Part shown: in pieces, positions 1 to 10,120 of the stretch
Numbering within the stretch: position 1 is the stretch's first letter
Layout of the letters: every line of letters starts with the position of its first letter
From: Bimuria novae-zelandiae CBS 107.79
Taxonomy: Eukaryota > Ascomycota > Dothideomycetes > Pleosporales > Didymosphaeriaceae
Length of the DNA stretch: 64,000 bases
Direction of reading: 5' to 3'
Assembly: GCA_010015655.1 (NCBI GenBank)
Contig: ML976659.1
Coordinates: 1,334,659-1,398,658, forward strand
The notes under the pieces: generated by a model
The model's database searches: none
The model's input: only the letters and a program-made list of their open reading frames with translations
Told to the model about the DNA's origin: nothing
Program-made: the position numbers and the translations under genes

Positions 1-1
1 C

Positions 2-550
2 GAAGCGCTCAGCCCGACGCCACCGCGAACACACCGGCTTGAAGACTCCCCACCACTAGCATTCGTCGCTGACACTATATCTACCTCCGCCGCCGCTAAA
101 GAAGGGCTTGTCACCGTATACAAGATTCCAGAGGCGCACCTGGCATTCGACGCCCTCCGGCCCACCCTCTTCCCTGCCATCACCGCACTCATCCGCTCGC
201 TCCCTCCTTCCACAGACATCTCCCGCCCCTCCTGGCACGAGAAGATCCTCATGTACGATCCCATTGTCGTCGAGGACTTCACAACTTTCCTCAATACCCA
301 TGAGCAGATCCACGCATATCAGAAAGCGACGCAAAAGCAGGTCAAGGTGTGGAATAAAGAGCTTAAGCGCCGGCGGGAGGAAGAAGACAGTGTGGAAGGG
401 AGTGCAGAGACGGTAGAGGGAGATGGATGTGTGTTGGCGGTGAGGAAAGAGGTAGAAGTGGGGATGGTGCAGAAGTGGTGTGAGGAGATGAGTGTTTGCT
501 GTGTGTCAAGGGGAAAAAAGGGTGGGGGGGTAAAGAAGGGGCTGTATTAG
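2..550 (+). CDS. SLX4: SLX4 structure-specific endonuclease scaffold subunit, C-terminal part (5' end outside window)
   Basis: The frame is open from the window edge to a TAG at 548-550, giving 182 residues of a longer protein. Around visible residues 77-100 it reads WHEKILMYDPIVVEDFTTFL and near the end VQKWCEEMSVCCV. These match the conserved C-terminal domain of fungal SLX4, which binds the SLX1 nuclease and places it on branched DNA such as Holliday junctions and flaps in the nucleus. An acidic, lysine-rich insert lies between the two blocks and is expected to be variable. No intron is needed here. The N-terminal part, including any zinc fingers or SAP region, is not in the window. The identification rests on the two conserved blocks and on their position at the C-terminus. 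Confidence 0.8.
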   Translation, partial: EALSPTPPRTHRLEDSPPLAFVADTISTSAAAKEGLVTVYKIPEAHLAFDALRPTLFPAITALIRSLPPSTDISRPSWHEKILMYDPIVVEDFTTFLNTHEQIHAYQKATQKQVKVWNKELKRRREEEDSVEGSAETVEGDGCVLAVRKEVEVGMVQKWCEEMSVCCVSRGKKGGGVKKGLY

Positions 551-2345
551 TGGCGTTGTATCATCGGCGTCCGTCGTATGTGATTTTTTCGGGCTCAGGA
601 TTGGGGAATGATAGCGCTGCATAAGAAGGCGTAGTCACTTTCCCTTAAGAGAAGTTGGGTAAATACCAGCCTTCAGTGCTTCAGTCCATGTACAAAAATA
701 TAAATGTTTAATAAACAGCCGCGATTTCAATCGCGCAAGCGAGGTGCACCGATGACATAGCACCGCCGAGTCCAAGTTGCGAATCCGATTTTCGGTGTTG
801 CGGGGTAACACTACCGGCGAAACTTCGGGCGGGCGGGCAAGTTGGTACATACGTCATTACTCGCGTGAGAGGCGCGTGTGCACGTGTGTTTCTCCAGTTA
901 GGCACCTTAGCTTTAATTTACGACGACAACGCCAACCAAAGGCGCATATTGCAAGCAAGACGGCTAAACACAGGCTTTACAGATAGTCAATAAGTCTCTT
1001 CCATTCCTCTAGTGCACCGCCTCGATTCCACTATACCGCTCCACCCTCCGCCGACCACCAACCGCATCGTGCCGTTGTTCGATATAAGTCGTATACACTA
1101 TCTAACAATATATAATATCGCTTTATAACGTTCGTTCTGCTTTTTTAATACAATGGGTGGCTCTGGGCATACAAGCATCACGTGCGAAGACGTTCACGCT
1201 TGGCGATACTAGTAGGAAGTAGCGCCGAGACTCAAGCTAGAGAAGATCGAAATATAAATAGAGACCAGAGCAGAGGCTTGTTCCAAATCGGACGCTTAGA
1301 CATGCTGTTGCGCATGCAATTGCGTTGCCTGTGTCGCAGGCGCAGGCGCTGCCGTTACCACTTTATAATAAACGGGTAGCGAGGGTTGTACAGGCACTAC
1401 AGGGTCGAGTCTCAAGATGTGGTAGAGCCTGTATGCGCAGCCTTTTTCTGCCGATCTTCGTGCAAATGATACAGACACTCTATACACTTTCCTTGATCCA
1501 CCTAAAAATGCGCAGTTCCGTCGCAAAAAAAGCAGTCCACCTGACCTATACCATTCACGATGTATATTCATTGCCCTGCTTCCGCGCTTTCGATGGAAAA
1601 CAATACACACTCGGTGCCCTTCCTCCGTCCCCGACCGCTCCCTCCCCTACAAGATTCAAAAGTAGAACTGCATGCGTCCGAAGCATGCAACACAGCGATG
1701 TCGCAGAGTTGCCTGCAGGCGCAATAATCTTCCGTCTTGTTTCCTTCCCAATGCGACACTTCGGTACTAGAAGGAGCCAATCAGAAGACGAGGAGCATAT
1801 GCAGGGATCGGGACGAATCCTTCGACAACCGGGTGGGTGGTAGAGGGTGTATACAATTGTCGATTTCGGGTCGCCGGTTGGATGGCGGGTAGGGGTCGCA
1901 TAAGTCGGAGGCCGTCCGAATACAGACCAATTGCATGTTAACCGATTGGACGGAGGGTGGGAGGGCAGGGCGCATAAGTCGGAGGCAGTTCAGAATGGCA
2001 GCGCATGCATACAGACCAACTACATGATGGTAGAGATGCTAGGATGGTCGGACTGAAGCGGAAGCTGGAAGTACGCGGTGCTGAATTGAGCATTTGGGAT
2101 CGCAATGTGGATGGTGTCCGCTATATTTAGAGATGCATTAGGTGCGCTTCATGCTTGCGCGTCTACCATACATGGCCGAGTGACTGCACGAGAATACTCT
2201 GCATGCAGCGAACACGCATGATTCCGGACGAGCCCTGAAGCATCATCCAGGTATCGGAACATTCCCGAACTAGTATATATTAATCTCTTATAATCTACGC
2301 TGCGTCCCAGCTCCCAGAACCAACCCCTCCTCCACTATCGCAGCC
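551..2345. other. Intergenic, no supported gene
   Basis: About 1.8 kb between SLX4 and the peptidase gene. Short open frames exist on both strands but have arbitrary composition and no recognisable domain. A TATA-like AT-rich stretch at about 2273-2295 lies 50-70 bases before the next ATG and may be its core promoter. Confidence 0.5.
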
Positions 2346-3207
2346 ATGGCACCCGTCGCATCCGCAGTAACACGAGTCCTCGTAACCGGGTTCGGGGTAA
2401 AACTCCCCCCAACCGCTACAACTACAACCCAGTACATTCATACTAACCTCCATCCAGCCCTTCCAAGGCGTCCCCAACAACCCCTCCTGGGCCATCGCTT
2501 CCCTTCTCCCCACCACCCTCCCCAACAACATCTCCCTAACCATCCACCCCGCGCCCCTCCCCGTCGCGTACCACCCCGTCATCTCCACCGTGCCCGCCCT
2601 CATCGCGGACGTACACCCCGATATCGCACTGCACATCGGCGTCGTGGAGGGTAGGACTTACTTCGCTGTCGAGCAGACGAGTCGGAGGAACGTGTACGGT
2701 TACTCATGGAATGCGGATATCGACGGAGAAGTGTTTACGGACACGGAGGGAGACGCGGTGTGGGGCGATCAGCCGACAGTGCTGAGTACGGAGTTGGATC
2801 TGGAGGCTGTCGTGGATGAGTGGCAGAATAGGACGGAGGGCATTGTGTGGCCGGAGGGGGAGAGCGAGGGGATCCAGGGGAAGGCGGGCGTGACGGTGGA
2901 TGTTAGGCTGAGGGAGGATGTGCTCGAGGTGGAGACGGGGAATACGCGAGTGGCTAAGACGCTTGATGAGGGTGATGACGACGACGAGGTGCGTTTGAGC
3001 GATAACGTGGGGACATATCTCTGTGCGTTTATTTATTATACGAGTATGGTGGAGATGGGCAAGGAGAGGGGGCAGAGGGATACGGCGTTCATGCATGTAC
3101 CGCTGCTGTTAGGAGAGGAGGAGGTGCAGTTCGGGGTTGAGGTTACGGTCGAGCTTATACAATCGCTCGTGAGCTCGTGGAGAGCGGAGCGGGCGGGAGG
3201 GACTTGA
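2346..3207 (+). CDS. Pyroglutamyl-peptidase I (peptidase family C15)
   Basis: A cysteine peptidase that removes N-terminal pyroglutamate from peptides in the cytosol. There are two exons, 2346-2396 and 2458-3207; the 61-nt intron has TACTAAC as branch site and phase 0. The 266-residue product starts MAPVASAVTRVLVTGFG and then PFQGVPNNPSW, the family's N-terminal signature rejoined exactly across the intron. Catalytic residues can be placed: Glu89 in YFAVEQ, Cys206 in SDNVGTYLCAFIYY and His230 in AFMHVP. The length is a little above the bacterial enzyme (about 215) because of an acidic insert at residues 150-195, usual in fungal members. The gene stands alone, with no sign of an operon-like partner. 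Confidence 0.9.
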
Positions 3208-3376
3208 TTAGCAGCCCATCGTCACTGTTGGCATAGTACACGGACTTCTGCTTGGTCGTGTAGCTGTACATAGCGAGCTTGGCGAGGATGCCTCAGGGGC
3301 ACGCACCTGGTTATACCAAGGGCAGTGCACGCGACGACTATCACTTGAAACCTCACGACCACGTATATGCGCCTTT

Positions 3377-3862
3377 TTAGCAGCGGGGGCAGACCAGGGA
3401 GTAGTCGTTCTTGTTCATTGTAGACGGAGAGAAGACGTGTCGATGGACTGCGCTACAGCCCAGGTTCTTGCAATACCATTTGAATACGGTCTTGTCATGA
3501 GCGACAGCGATGCGCAAATAGACTTGGTCGGTATCGTAGACGAAGTTGTGTTTTCCATCGCGGAAGAAGTTGTTGGAGGGAATGATGTTGCCGGTGCGGA
3601 TGTCTTTGAGGTGCGGTCGGAGGAAGGTGTACTCGGAGGCCATTTGGCGGAAGTTGAAGAACTGGATCTTCACCGTGACATGAAGCTACGATGAATCAGT
3701 ATAAATGCATAGATAGTTACAGTCCAACGATTATTTAGTCTCGCTTGGAGAAAAGGGCTTCAAGAAGAGACATACGTGGATGAGCAGCAGGAGCGTTGAG
3801 CAGAAACCCAGGTGCGGGCTGATGAGGAAGAGGAAGAGCAGCAAGACGTCGTGGAAATGCAT
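3377..3862 (-). CDS. Small membrane-anchored zinc-ribbon-like protein, paralogue A (unknown function)
   Basis: Two exons on the minus strand, 3862-3776 and 3685-3377, separated by a 90-nt phase-0 intron (GTATGT...CGTAG); the product has 131 residues. Exon 1 encodes almost only a hydrophobic segment (MHFHDVLLLFLFLISPHLGF), a signal anchor or signal peptide. Exon 2 carries strand-like text (VYLRIAVAHDKTVFKWY) and four cysteines as C-x4-C-x21-C-x2-C, the last being the final residue. The same exon structure, intron phase and cysteine spacing occur in the gene at 8843-9404, so I am confident that it is real. I do not recognise the family. Metal binding and membrane location are inferences from the pattern. 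An alternative reading is a single-exon protein starting in exon 2, but that would lose the shared architecture. Confidence 0.7.
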
Positions 3863-4741
3863 CTTGTAGGTATTTGACGGTTTCAAAGATGTTCGAAAAT
3901 GATCTTCAATTGAGCTTTGAGTTTGATCAGCTTCGCGTGCGACACAAGTGCTGCGATGGGGGACGAGAGAAGATCGTTTTCCTACTACGATTTACTTGTA
4001 ATAAGCCGTTGCGATTACCTACGCCGCCTTCACTGCGAGTTGTACCCACATCAGTGCACTCCCAGGAAGAGACTACCATTTCATGCCAAGGATGGTAACC
4101 TCTATCACTTTAACTGCGGCAGGCTACTATGGTTTGTGAGGAAGGGAAGAGCTGCGTTCATTCCTCTACAGTAGAAGTATCCTACATATATATACACTCT
4201 GGATCCACCCAAGAGTCTTGGCATAGAACCTGATGGAATCGTACCGTAACATGGTTGCCTTTGTCGCCTTCACCACCATCCGTATCCACACCAACCACTT
4301 CATTTGTCCATTCACGCATGTGAAATATTTTTATTACTTCGCAGGTGAAGGAATGAACCATGTAGCTTATAGGAATGTTTCGCTTTTGTAAACACAAGAT
4401 AGGAACAGCTTAAGCCGGAGTCGCTCACTTTAATAGCTGCGGAGTTCACTTCACCTACAGTGATTGTGGTTCCACCGCCTTACATTGTCTATTTGTTACT
4501 GTAGAAAGCTGTCACTTGTGACCAAAAGAACAATTATTTATGTTTGAATACCGGGAACGTTATCTGTTCCCTACAAAGCATTTAAAGGGCGGCCCCCAAC
4601 GTAGATATACAACCAAGACAAATAAGTCCTTCTGATTAACTTCAAACCATTACTGTATCAAATTTGCCACTATGGCTAATATTTTAAAGTCCTCAAGAAC
4701 CCCCCCTATATCCAAGTAATTCTAGTAGTCCCGCTTCATGA
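3863..4741. other. Intergenic, no supported gene
   Basis: Short open frames on the plus strand (for example 3917-4174, with several Cys and His) have no start context or neighbour that supports them. The only structure seen is a few AT-rich patches. Confidence 0.4.
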
Positions 4742-4966
4742 GCGAAGTGGACGGTCTCCACTGTTCACGATGGGAAGACCCGACTATTCGCAGTGGCCAT
4801 TCCGCTCGAAAATCGAAGCACCCCAAGCACACCTTGGGGCATGACTACGTCAGAATCCGTCGTGGATCTCTGCGTTCTGTACGGATGGTACGTGCTGGCT
4901 ACCGAGGTTCAGCAAGACAATAATACGTTAGAGCAGTTGGTGTCCTTCTACAACAACACCAGTTAA
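4742..4966 (+). pseudogene. Possible remnant of a coding exon (unknown)
   Basis: A 74-codon open frame without an ATG at its head has protein-like composition: VHDGKTRLFAVAIPLEN, later DLCVLYGWYVLATEV and EQLVSFYNNTS, then TAA. Directly after it another frame reads VKLFLAGTVLASGNDLSS, as if a single-base shift had occurred near the stop. The next open frame (5071-5529) follows about 100 bases on. Either this is a decayed gene or it holds introns that I cannot place. No family is recognised. Confidence 0.25.
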
Positions 4967-5070
4967 GCTCTTCTTGGCTGGGACAGTTTTGGCTTCGGGC
5001 AACGACCTGTCGTCCAATAGACGCAGAATCGTAAGTTTACGTACCACACTCTAGAGCTAGAGCGCCTTCA

Positions 5071-5529
5071 ATGCTAATCATATTGGTCCGATTCGCTATG
5101 CGTGTCATCCGGATTCATAGAAATCATCCGTTTGTACCATATTTAGGGCTTATCCAGGAGAGGAACGAAACGGAGAAGACGGATTTCGTGGAGTGGAAGA
5201 AGGCACATCCAAACCAAGCACTTCTATGGAAGGACATCCACGCTGTTGGTGAAGACAAGAAACGGGCATGCGTTAAAAACATAGACGAAAAAACGGCGCA
5301 TGATCTGTTGATGCCAATTCGGGATCTTGGGAAGTTTGGCAAGACGAGCGGGTCTATCAAGCCTCTCCACGAATACTTCGCGAACAAGGGTTTATTCGCC
5401 GACAAGACTGCGGGCGCTGGTGGGTACACTTCTGGTGGACAAGATTGGGACGTATCGGGCCTGATGCTCTTGGCGGAAGCAGCAGACATCCGCGGCACTC
5501 TGTCTAAGATTTTCGACGATAAATCCTGA
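5071..5529 (+). CDS. Hypothetical protein, 152 aa
   Basis: Single open frame beginning MLIILVRFAMRVIRIH, then a charged soluble-looking body (FVEWKKAHPNQALLWKDIH, later GGYTSGGQDWDVSGLMLLAEAADI). The frame is balanced in composition, while the overlapping minus-strand frame is serine/proline/arginine-rich and looks like a shadow. The true start may be further downstream, or it may lie in an upstream exon, because the remnant at 4742-4966 precedes it closely. I do not recognise a domain. It could be the 3' part of a broken gene. Confidence 0.35.
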   Translation: MLIILVRFAMRVIRIHRNHPFVPYLGLIQERNETEKTDFVEWKKAHPNQALLWKDIHAVGEDKKRACVKNIDEKTAHDLLMPIRDLGKFGKTSGSIKPLHEYFANKGLFADKTAGAGGYTSGGQDWDVSGLMLLAEAADIRGTLSKIFDDKS

Positions 5530-6098
5530 ATCTTCACCAGGCGTAACAACGTATTCAGTGAACTCGGTTGTATGTATAAGCAATGAGTTCTTCTCAGTGG
5601 ATGGACATGTGCCGTCGGCTTCGGCACGGTATCGCGGGCGAAGTCTCAGCAGGATACCCAATAGGAGAACCAACATATTGACAAGGCACGCAATGAATGA
5701 GCGCATTAGGCTACTGCGTGATGAGCAGGAACAGTAGTTACGATAATGAGAACCCATTTCAAGTGTTTCTTGCCCCTAATATGATCCCGTTCATCTAATT
5801 TGTTTAGAGCTGTGATTGTGTTATACATCCTGGAACAACCGCGAACACCACAGTACCCGACGCATCGTTGTCCTCAGCCTCCAACTCTATGTTTCTTCCT
5901 CGTCGCTTTCGCACCATTCTTGCTCGTTGAGAGGAGGTATATTTCCCACTGTTTCCTTTGCATATTTCTCTTCCCACAGCCCACTGTAGCCCATGTACTT
6001 CGCAGGTGCCACGCCGAACCTCTTGCGTATATAATCGGGTAGCTTGCCATCACCTCTATGACCAATCAGTATGCCGCAATACCAAGCAAAGAAACTTC
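5530..6098. other. Intergenic, no supported gene
   Basis: Lies between the 3' ends of two convergent genes. Only short frames without recognisable domains. Confidence 0.4.
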
Positions 6099-8233
6099 TT
6101 ACCCATTCGGAAATCCTTTTCCAGGTGCAAAGTCAGCAGTGTCAGGACGGAACGGGGACATAGTTCTCGTCTTCCGCACCCATCCTCCACCTGTGTAACT
6201 GTCTTCCATTATCGACTCGTTTAGCAGCCCCCCAAGCTCGTACTCCATCTTCATGACCATGTCCCCGTCCTCGTTCTCGAATTTCACTCGTATAGGCATC
6301 CAACCGGGTATTGGTCCGCCTGCCATGTCGACAGCTGCGGCGCGCAAGAAGCGCTTGTTTACGCGTTGAATTCTCCATATGTCGTGGACAGCGTTGGATC
6401 CGTCGGCAACAAATTGTTCCATTCTTTGTGCGCGGGAGAGCTGTTCGTTTAGGTAGGCAGTGACGGAAGGGTCGGCCTCGGGAGGCAGGGCGTTGATGCT
6501 GGTTGTAAGACGCTGGATTTGGCGATACCAACCGCCGAGCGAGATTTGAAAGCAGGTATAAACGCGCAAAGGAATGAGCGGGAGAGACGGACAGATTGTG
6601 AGCGCGTAGCGGATGCAACGCGCTAGTTCGGTCGCGGCGTCAACGTCCGTCTTTTCTACGATAGGAAGAGGCGGGAGAAGAGAGCTTGCGCATTCAGCGG
6701 GAAAGTTTTGATACAATGTCTGAATCGGGCCACTGAGACAGGTTTTCAGCCTCCAGAAGCGGCTAATGAGCATGCAATTCTGTACGGAGTTGAAGTGGTA
6801 GGAGTTCGGGATGATGTCCGCGATCTTGGAGGATGGTGGAGCGTTGACGCTGGTAACGCATCTTTGGATAATGTTTTGCATGATATCACTTGGAACAAGT
6901 GACCACAAGTTCTCAGCTAGAGCCACAGCTGAGGCAAGTGTGCGAGCGTCTTCAGGAAAGTTGGTCGCATGTCGTACAAGACAAACTAGCCGGGGCAGTT
7001 GTATGTACACATGCATCATTGCAACAGACACGCGGAAGGTGTCTGAAGCATCCGGGGCAACAGTTGTAGGATCTGTCATCTCGAGGTAGAATCGATTGTC
7101 GTAGATTGAGGTACGGCTGGCTACCATTGCCTCTGAGACCTGCGGTAAGTCAGCGCCTGCGGCCCTGGGATGTCCAACCACCCACATCATCGATATATGT
7201 AGTGTCGAGGAAGCTCCAATAATGCTCGTCGTCGATATCAGTCACCGGTCCAGTCTGCAAAATGTCGCCCAGCCCTGCCGCGTGAATGGCATGATACAAG
7301 TTCTTGATTCCCATGAAGATCTGTTCGGATGTTAGCTTCCCGACCTAAGATGTATTGAGTATTACGTACTTCTGCCATCATGTGTATCTTCGTGGCGATC
7401 GCGACGTCATATGACCTCCTTGTCTTCTCGTCTCCGATAGCTAACTGTAGCTCCTTGAGCGCTCTTGCTTTGGTCACCAACGCTGTCCGGTGTCCTGAGA
7501 AGCTGGGTTCCCGATATACGTCCAAGCTATTGATAAGATATTCGACAGCAAGATCAACAGCTGAACTCTTTCCGATGCGCGCAGGCATTGATTCCGTCCA
7601 CGTGCCTAGAATTGCGAACGGCTGCTCATGAGCAGGCCAGGACCCTAACAAGTGCAGGTAGCGGGATGCCAACGCCGTTTGTGAGGTCACGAATTGACGA
7701 GGCGCAAGCAGCGCCGTTGCATCCTGCAATTGGTTCAAGTGCAACTGTAACTTCTTTCGCTGCTGCGCTGTTGCCCTCTTCCACACCTTCGATTTCTCGT
7801 GTGTGGGGATGGACAACGTCATGAAGACACCGTCGCCAGACTCTGCATCCCGCCCGGTATTTTGACGAAGCGGTAATGCGGTAGAAGAAAGTAAATTTAA
7901 CGAGGTGGAGGGACTGGTGATGGGCGTAGGCGACACATCCGGTTCATGACTAGCCTCTAGAGGGTAGACGGCGGGAGCAACCTTTGGCTTGCCGTGCTTG
8001 GAAAGCTGTGTAGGATCTTCGGCTACGAACGCAGATACCTTGCCAAACGAGTAGGTACATTCGCGATCACGTTTGCTACATGCACCACACTTGGGTCTTT
8101 GCTCGTCGCACTGCCGTCTATTAGTATTACAGCACACGCAGATAATCAAAGCAAAACATTGGGCATAAGAGAGGGCTTTACAAACCTTGACCTTTCGCGA
8201 TCTGCAAGTGTCGCACTTCCCTGTTCGCGTCAT
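6099..8233 (-). CDS. Zn(II)2Cys6 fungal transcription factor
   Basis: Nuclear DNA-binding regulator. Four exons on the minus strand: 8233-8186, 8110-7370, 7320-7186 and 7139-6099; the introns are 75, 49 and 46 nt and the product has 654 residues. The binuclear cluster spans Cys7-Cys34 as C-x2-C-x6-C-x6-C-x2-C-x6-C. The first intron falls exactly inside it, after K16, and acceptor choice is fixed because only ...CGGCAG restores KCDEQRPKCGAC-type spacing. A serine/proline-rich linker follows, then a long helical middle region (LPRLVCLVRHATNFPEDA, LARCIRYALTICPSLPL) as in fungal-specific regulators. It starts 609 bp from the divergent paralogue B gene, and paralogue A lies downstream, so it may control both (inference). 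The target sequence is unknown. Confidence 0.8.
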
Positions 8234-8842
8234 GCCGTACAGGAAAACCTGCGATGGTGGGGAGTGGCCAATCGGAGGTCAGGAAGTGCCGCATTAGCCC
8301 CACACTTCGCGATGACCAGCATACGCGAGCCGCTGGCACTACACAGCGGAAAGCGATGGGAATTGCGATTCAAGGCAGACTAAAATAGGGGTGGTGTGTT
8401 AACATTCGTGACGAAGTGATGGAGCGATGGTTACCTCATTGCTTGGCTTCGGAGCAGCCGGGAGTAAGAGCTAACCGCATAGGCACTCGCACGTGACCTG
8501 AAAGTGACGTTGCCTTCACACGTCCCTGTCTCTTCTTCTAATCTTGCTATGAGTGATTCCCGAAGAGACGGATCATGTATTATAGGTCTGGGTGTGACTT
8601 GAGATGTGCAGAGCCAGCGGATGATACGACTGAACAATCACTACCACATTTCTCAGTGAAAGTTCATATTGGAAGCCCAATATCGTGGTGGAGCAGATAG
8701 AGAGAGTAACACGTGCTATGTAGTAGTCCCGTTTAGTATTCCTGTACAACAGCTTCCACGATCATACAGTCCACAAAGCCACCATCATTACGAACGCCGC
8801 CTTTCCCTACCAACGCATACGGTACCTCGAAAGCCCTCCGCA
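8234..8842. other. Divergent intergenic region between the Zn2Cys6 gene and paralogue B
   Basis: About 0.6 kb with no supported gene. It must hold both promoters. No clear CGG-N-CCG palindrome could be chosen with confidence by eye. Confidence 0.4.
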
Positions 8843-9404
8843 ATGAATCCCCTTGAAATCCTTCTCTGGATGCTCGTATTCGTCCGACTCCTGGGAATGC
8901 AGCTCGGGCACCCGTGGCTGCTCTCCTTCACCATTTCACACGTATTTGTAATCTGAGAACGTTCGAGGTCCAGTTACCAAAAGACTTTGAAAGGGTGAGG
9001 TTACTGTACAAAGAAATATTAGCTAATTCTGGCACTAGATTATCATCTTCATAACCATCGCCAAGTTAGTGGATTGGACCTTGCTTCCCCAAGGCTACGC
9101 CATACACGACCAACCGATTCACTACATATACAACGGCTACGCTCCGGCCTCGAACATCATATTTCGCGGAAACGTCGCCTTCATTACTTTCAACACCAAC
9201 AAGATATACTTGCGCGTGCTCAATGTGGGTACAACGTGGGTGTTCAACTGGACATGCAGGAAGTCTGGCTGCGGAGGAATATTTTCGAAGGCACTTCCCT
9301 ATACGCCCTCGCCAGGTGACTGCGAGCTTCATCTGCCGTGCATACGCTGCCAAGAATGCTTTTACTGTTGGGTATGGACAGACCTGGCTCTTGAAGCCTA
9401 CTGA
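8843..9404 (+). CDS. Small membrane-anchored zinc-ribbon-like protein, paralogue B (unknown function)
   Basis: Two exons, 8843-8941 and 9039-9404, with a 97-nt phase-0 intron; 154 residues. Exon 1 is hydrophobic (NPLEILLWMLVFVRLLGM), and the hydrophobic stretch continues at the start of exon 2 (IIIFITIAKLV). The body reads NIIFRGNVAFITFNTNKIYLR, then VFNWTCRKSGC and LPCIRC: cysteines C-x4-C-x22-C-x2-C. Paralogue A aligns along its whole length (FFRDGKHNFVYDTDQVYLRI; VFKWYCKNLGC; LVCPRC). B has an extra tail with two more Cys and several aromatics (CFYCWVWTDLALEAY). An upstream in-frame ATG at 8669 exists, but 8843 matches the start of paralogue A. Function unknown; metal binding is inferred. 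Confidence 0.7.
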
Positions 9405-10120
9405 TTCTGCGATTCTGTCCTTTGGTGGGTATGTCACCCGCAGATGCGCCTGCACACAGTATTTCGGAGGCTGACTGGCTGCCATTCGTCTTGTCGGGGT
9501 TGAAGGCGGAATGAGGTCAAGGAAAGCACAAGTCGCTGGCTCAACCGCGTTCCTTGCCGCGATGTCTTGAAAAAGCTTGACCGGTGCCGTGTAACCGTAA
9601 TGTCTCGGCGAGGCCCGCCTTTCCAGTTTTTAATTCAACCACATCTCTTCCATCTCTTCTTAAAGTTCCCTCTTCAACCGTGATGGCTCTCAGGTCGATA
9701 TTTCGCGCGTCAACTCAATGCTTTCTCTTGTTCCTCTTGATGTTCCGGTAGTTGGCGCGGAGCGGGAAGCCCACCTGTACAGTAACCGTGCAGAAAGCGC
9801 CACTGTGGCGTGAACGCTTTCCTCCCCACTGACATCGCGAACTGGTACCAATCTAACTTCAACCTTCCCTTCCTGGCTCACGCATTATCGCAGTATCACG
9901 GTACCACGACCACTCATGCTGGTTTTGCCTCCACGCAGGAACGCGTCAGCTTTTATTGCCCTTGTGTTTCACGCGCTGGCCCTCCGTAACCCCGGATTCT
10001 AGGTCACCAACCCCGCTAGGCTGCATGGCGGTCGGCTCCGAACTCTTGCCTATTCAAGAGCAAGATCCGCGCTCGTTATCTTCGCGCCGATAGCGCAGAA
10101 CTCAGATCATCCTGACTTGA
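9405..10120. other. Intergenic, no supported gene
   Basis: Normal GC content up to the sharp edge of the AT-rich island at about 10.12 kb. No domain seen in any frame. Confidence 0.4.

Noticed and set aside
1325..1843. 172-codon open frame on the plus strand
   Set aside because: Composition is arbitrary, there are no domain blocks, and overlapping frames of similar quality occur on the other strand.
2160..2240. A-box-like TGGCCGAGTGAC as a possible tRNA
   Set aside because: No B box or cloverleaf follows.
3874..4174. Two overlapping plus-strand frames with several Cys/His
   Set aside because: Cysteine spacing does not match the zinc-ribbon paralogues and no exon partner was found.
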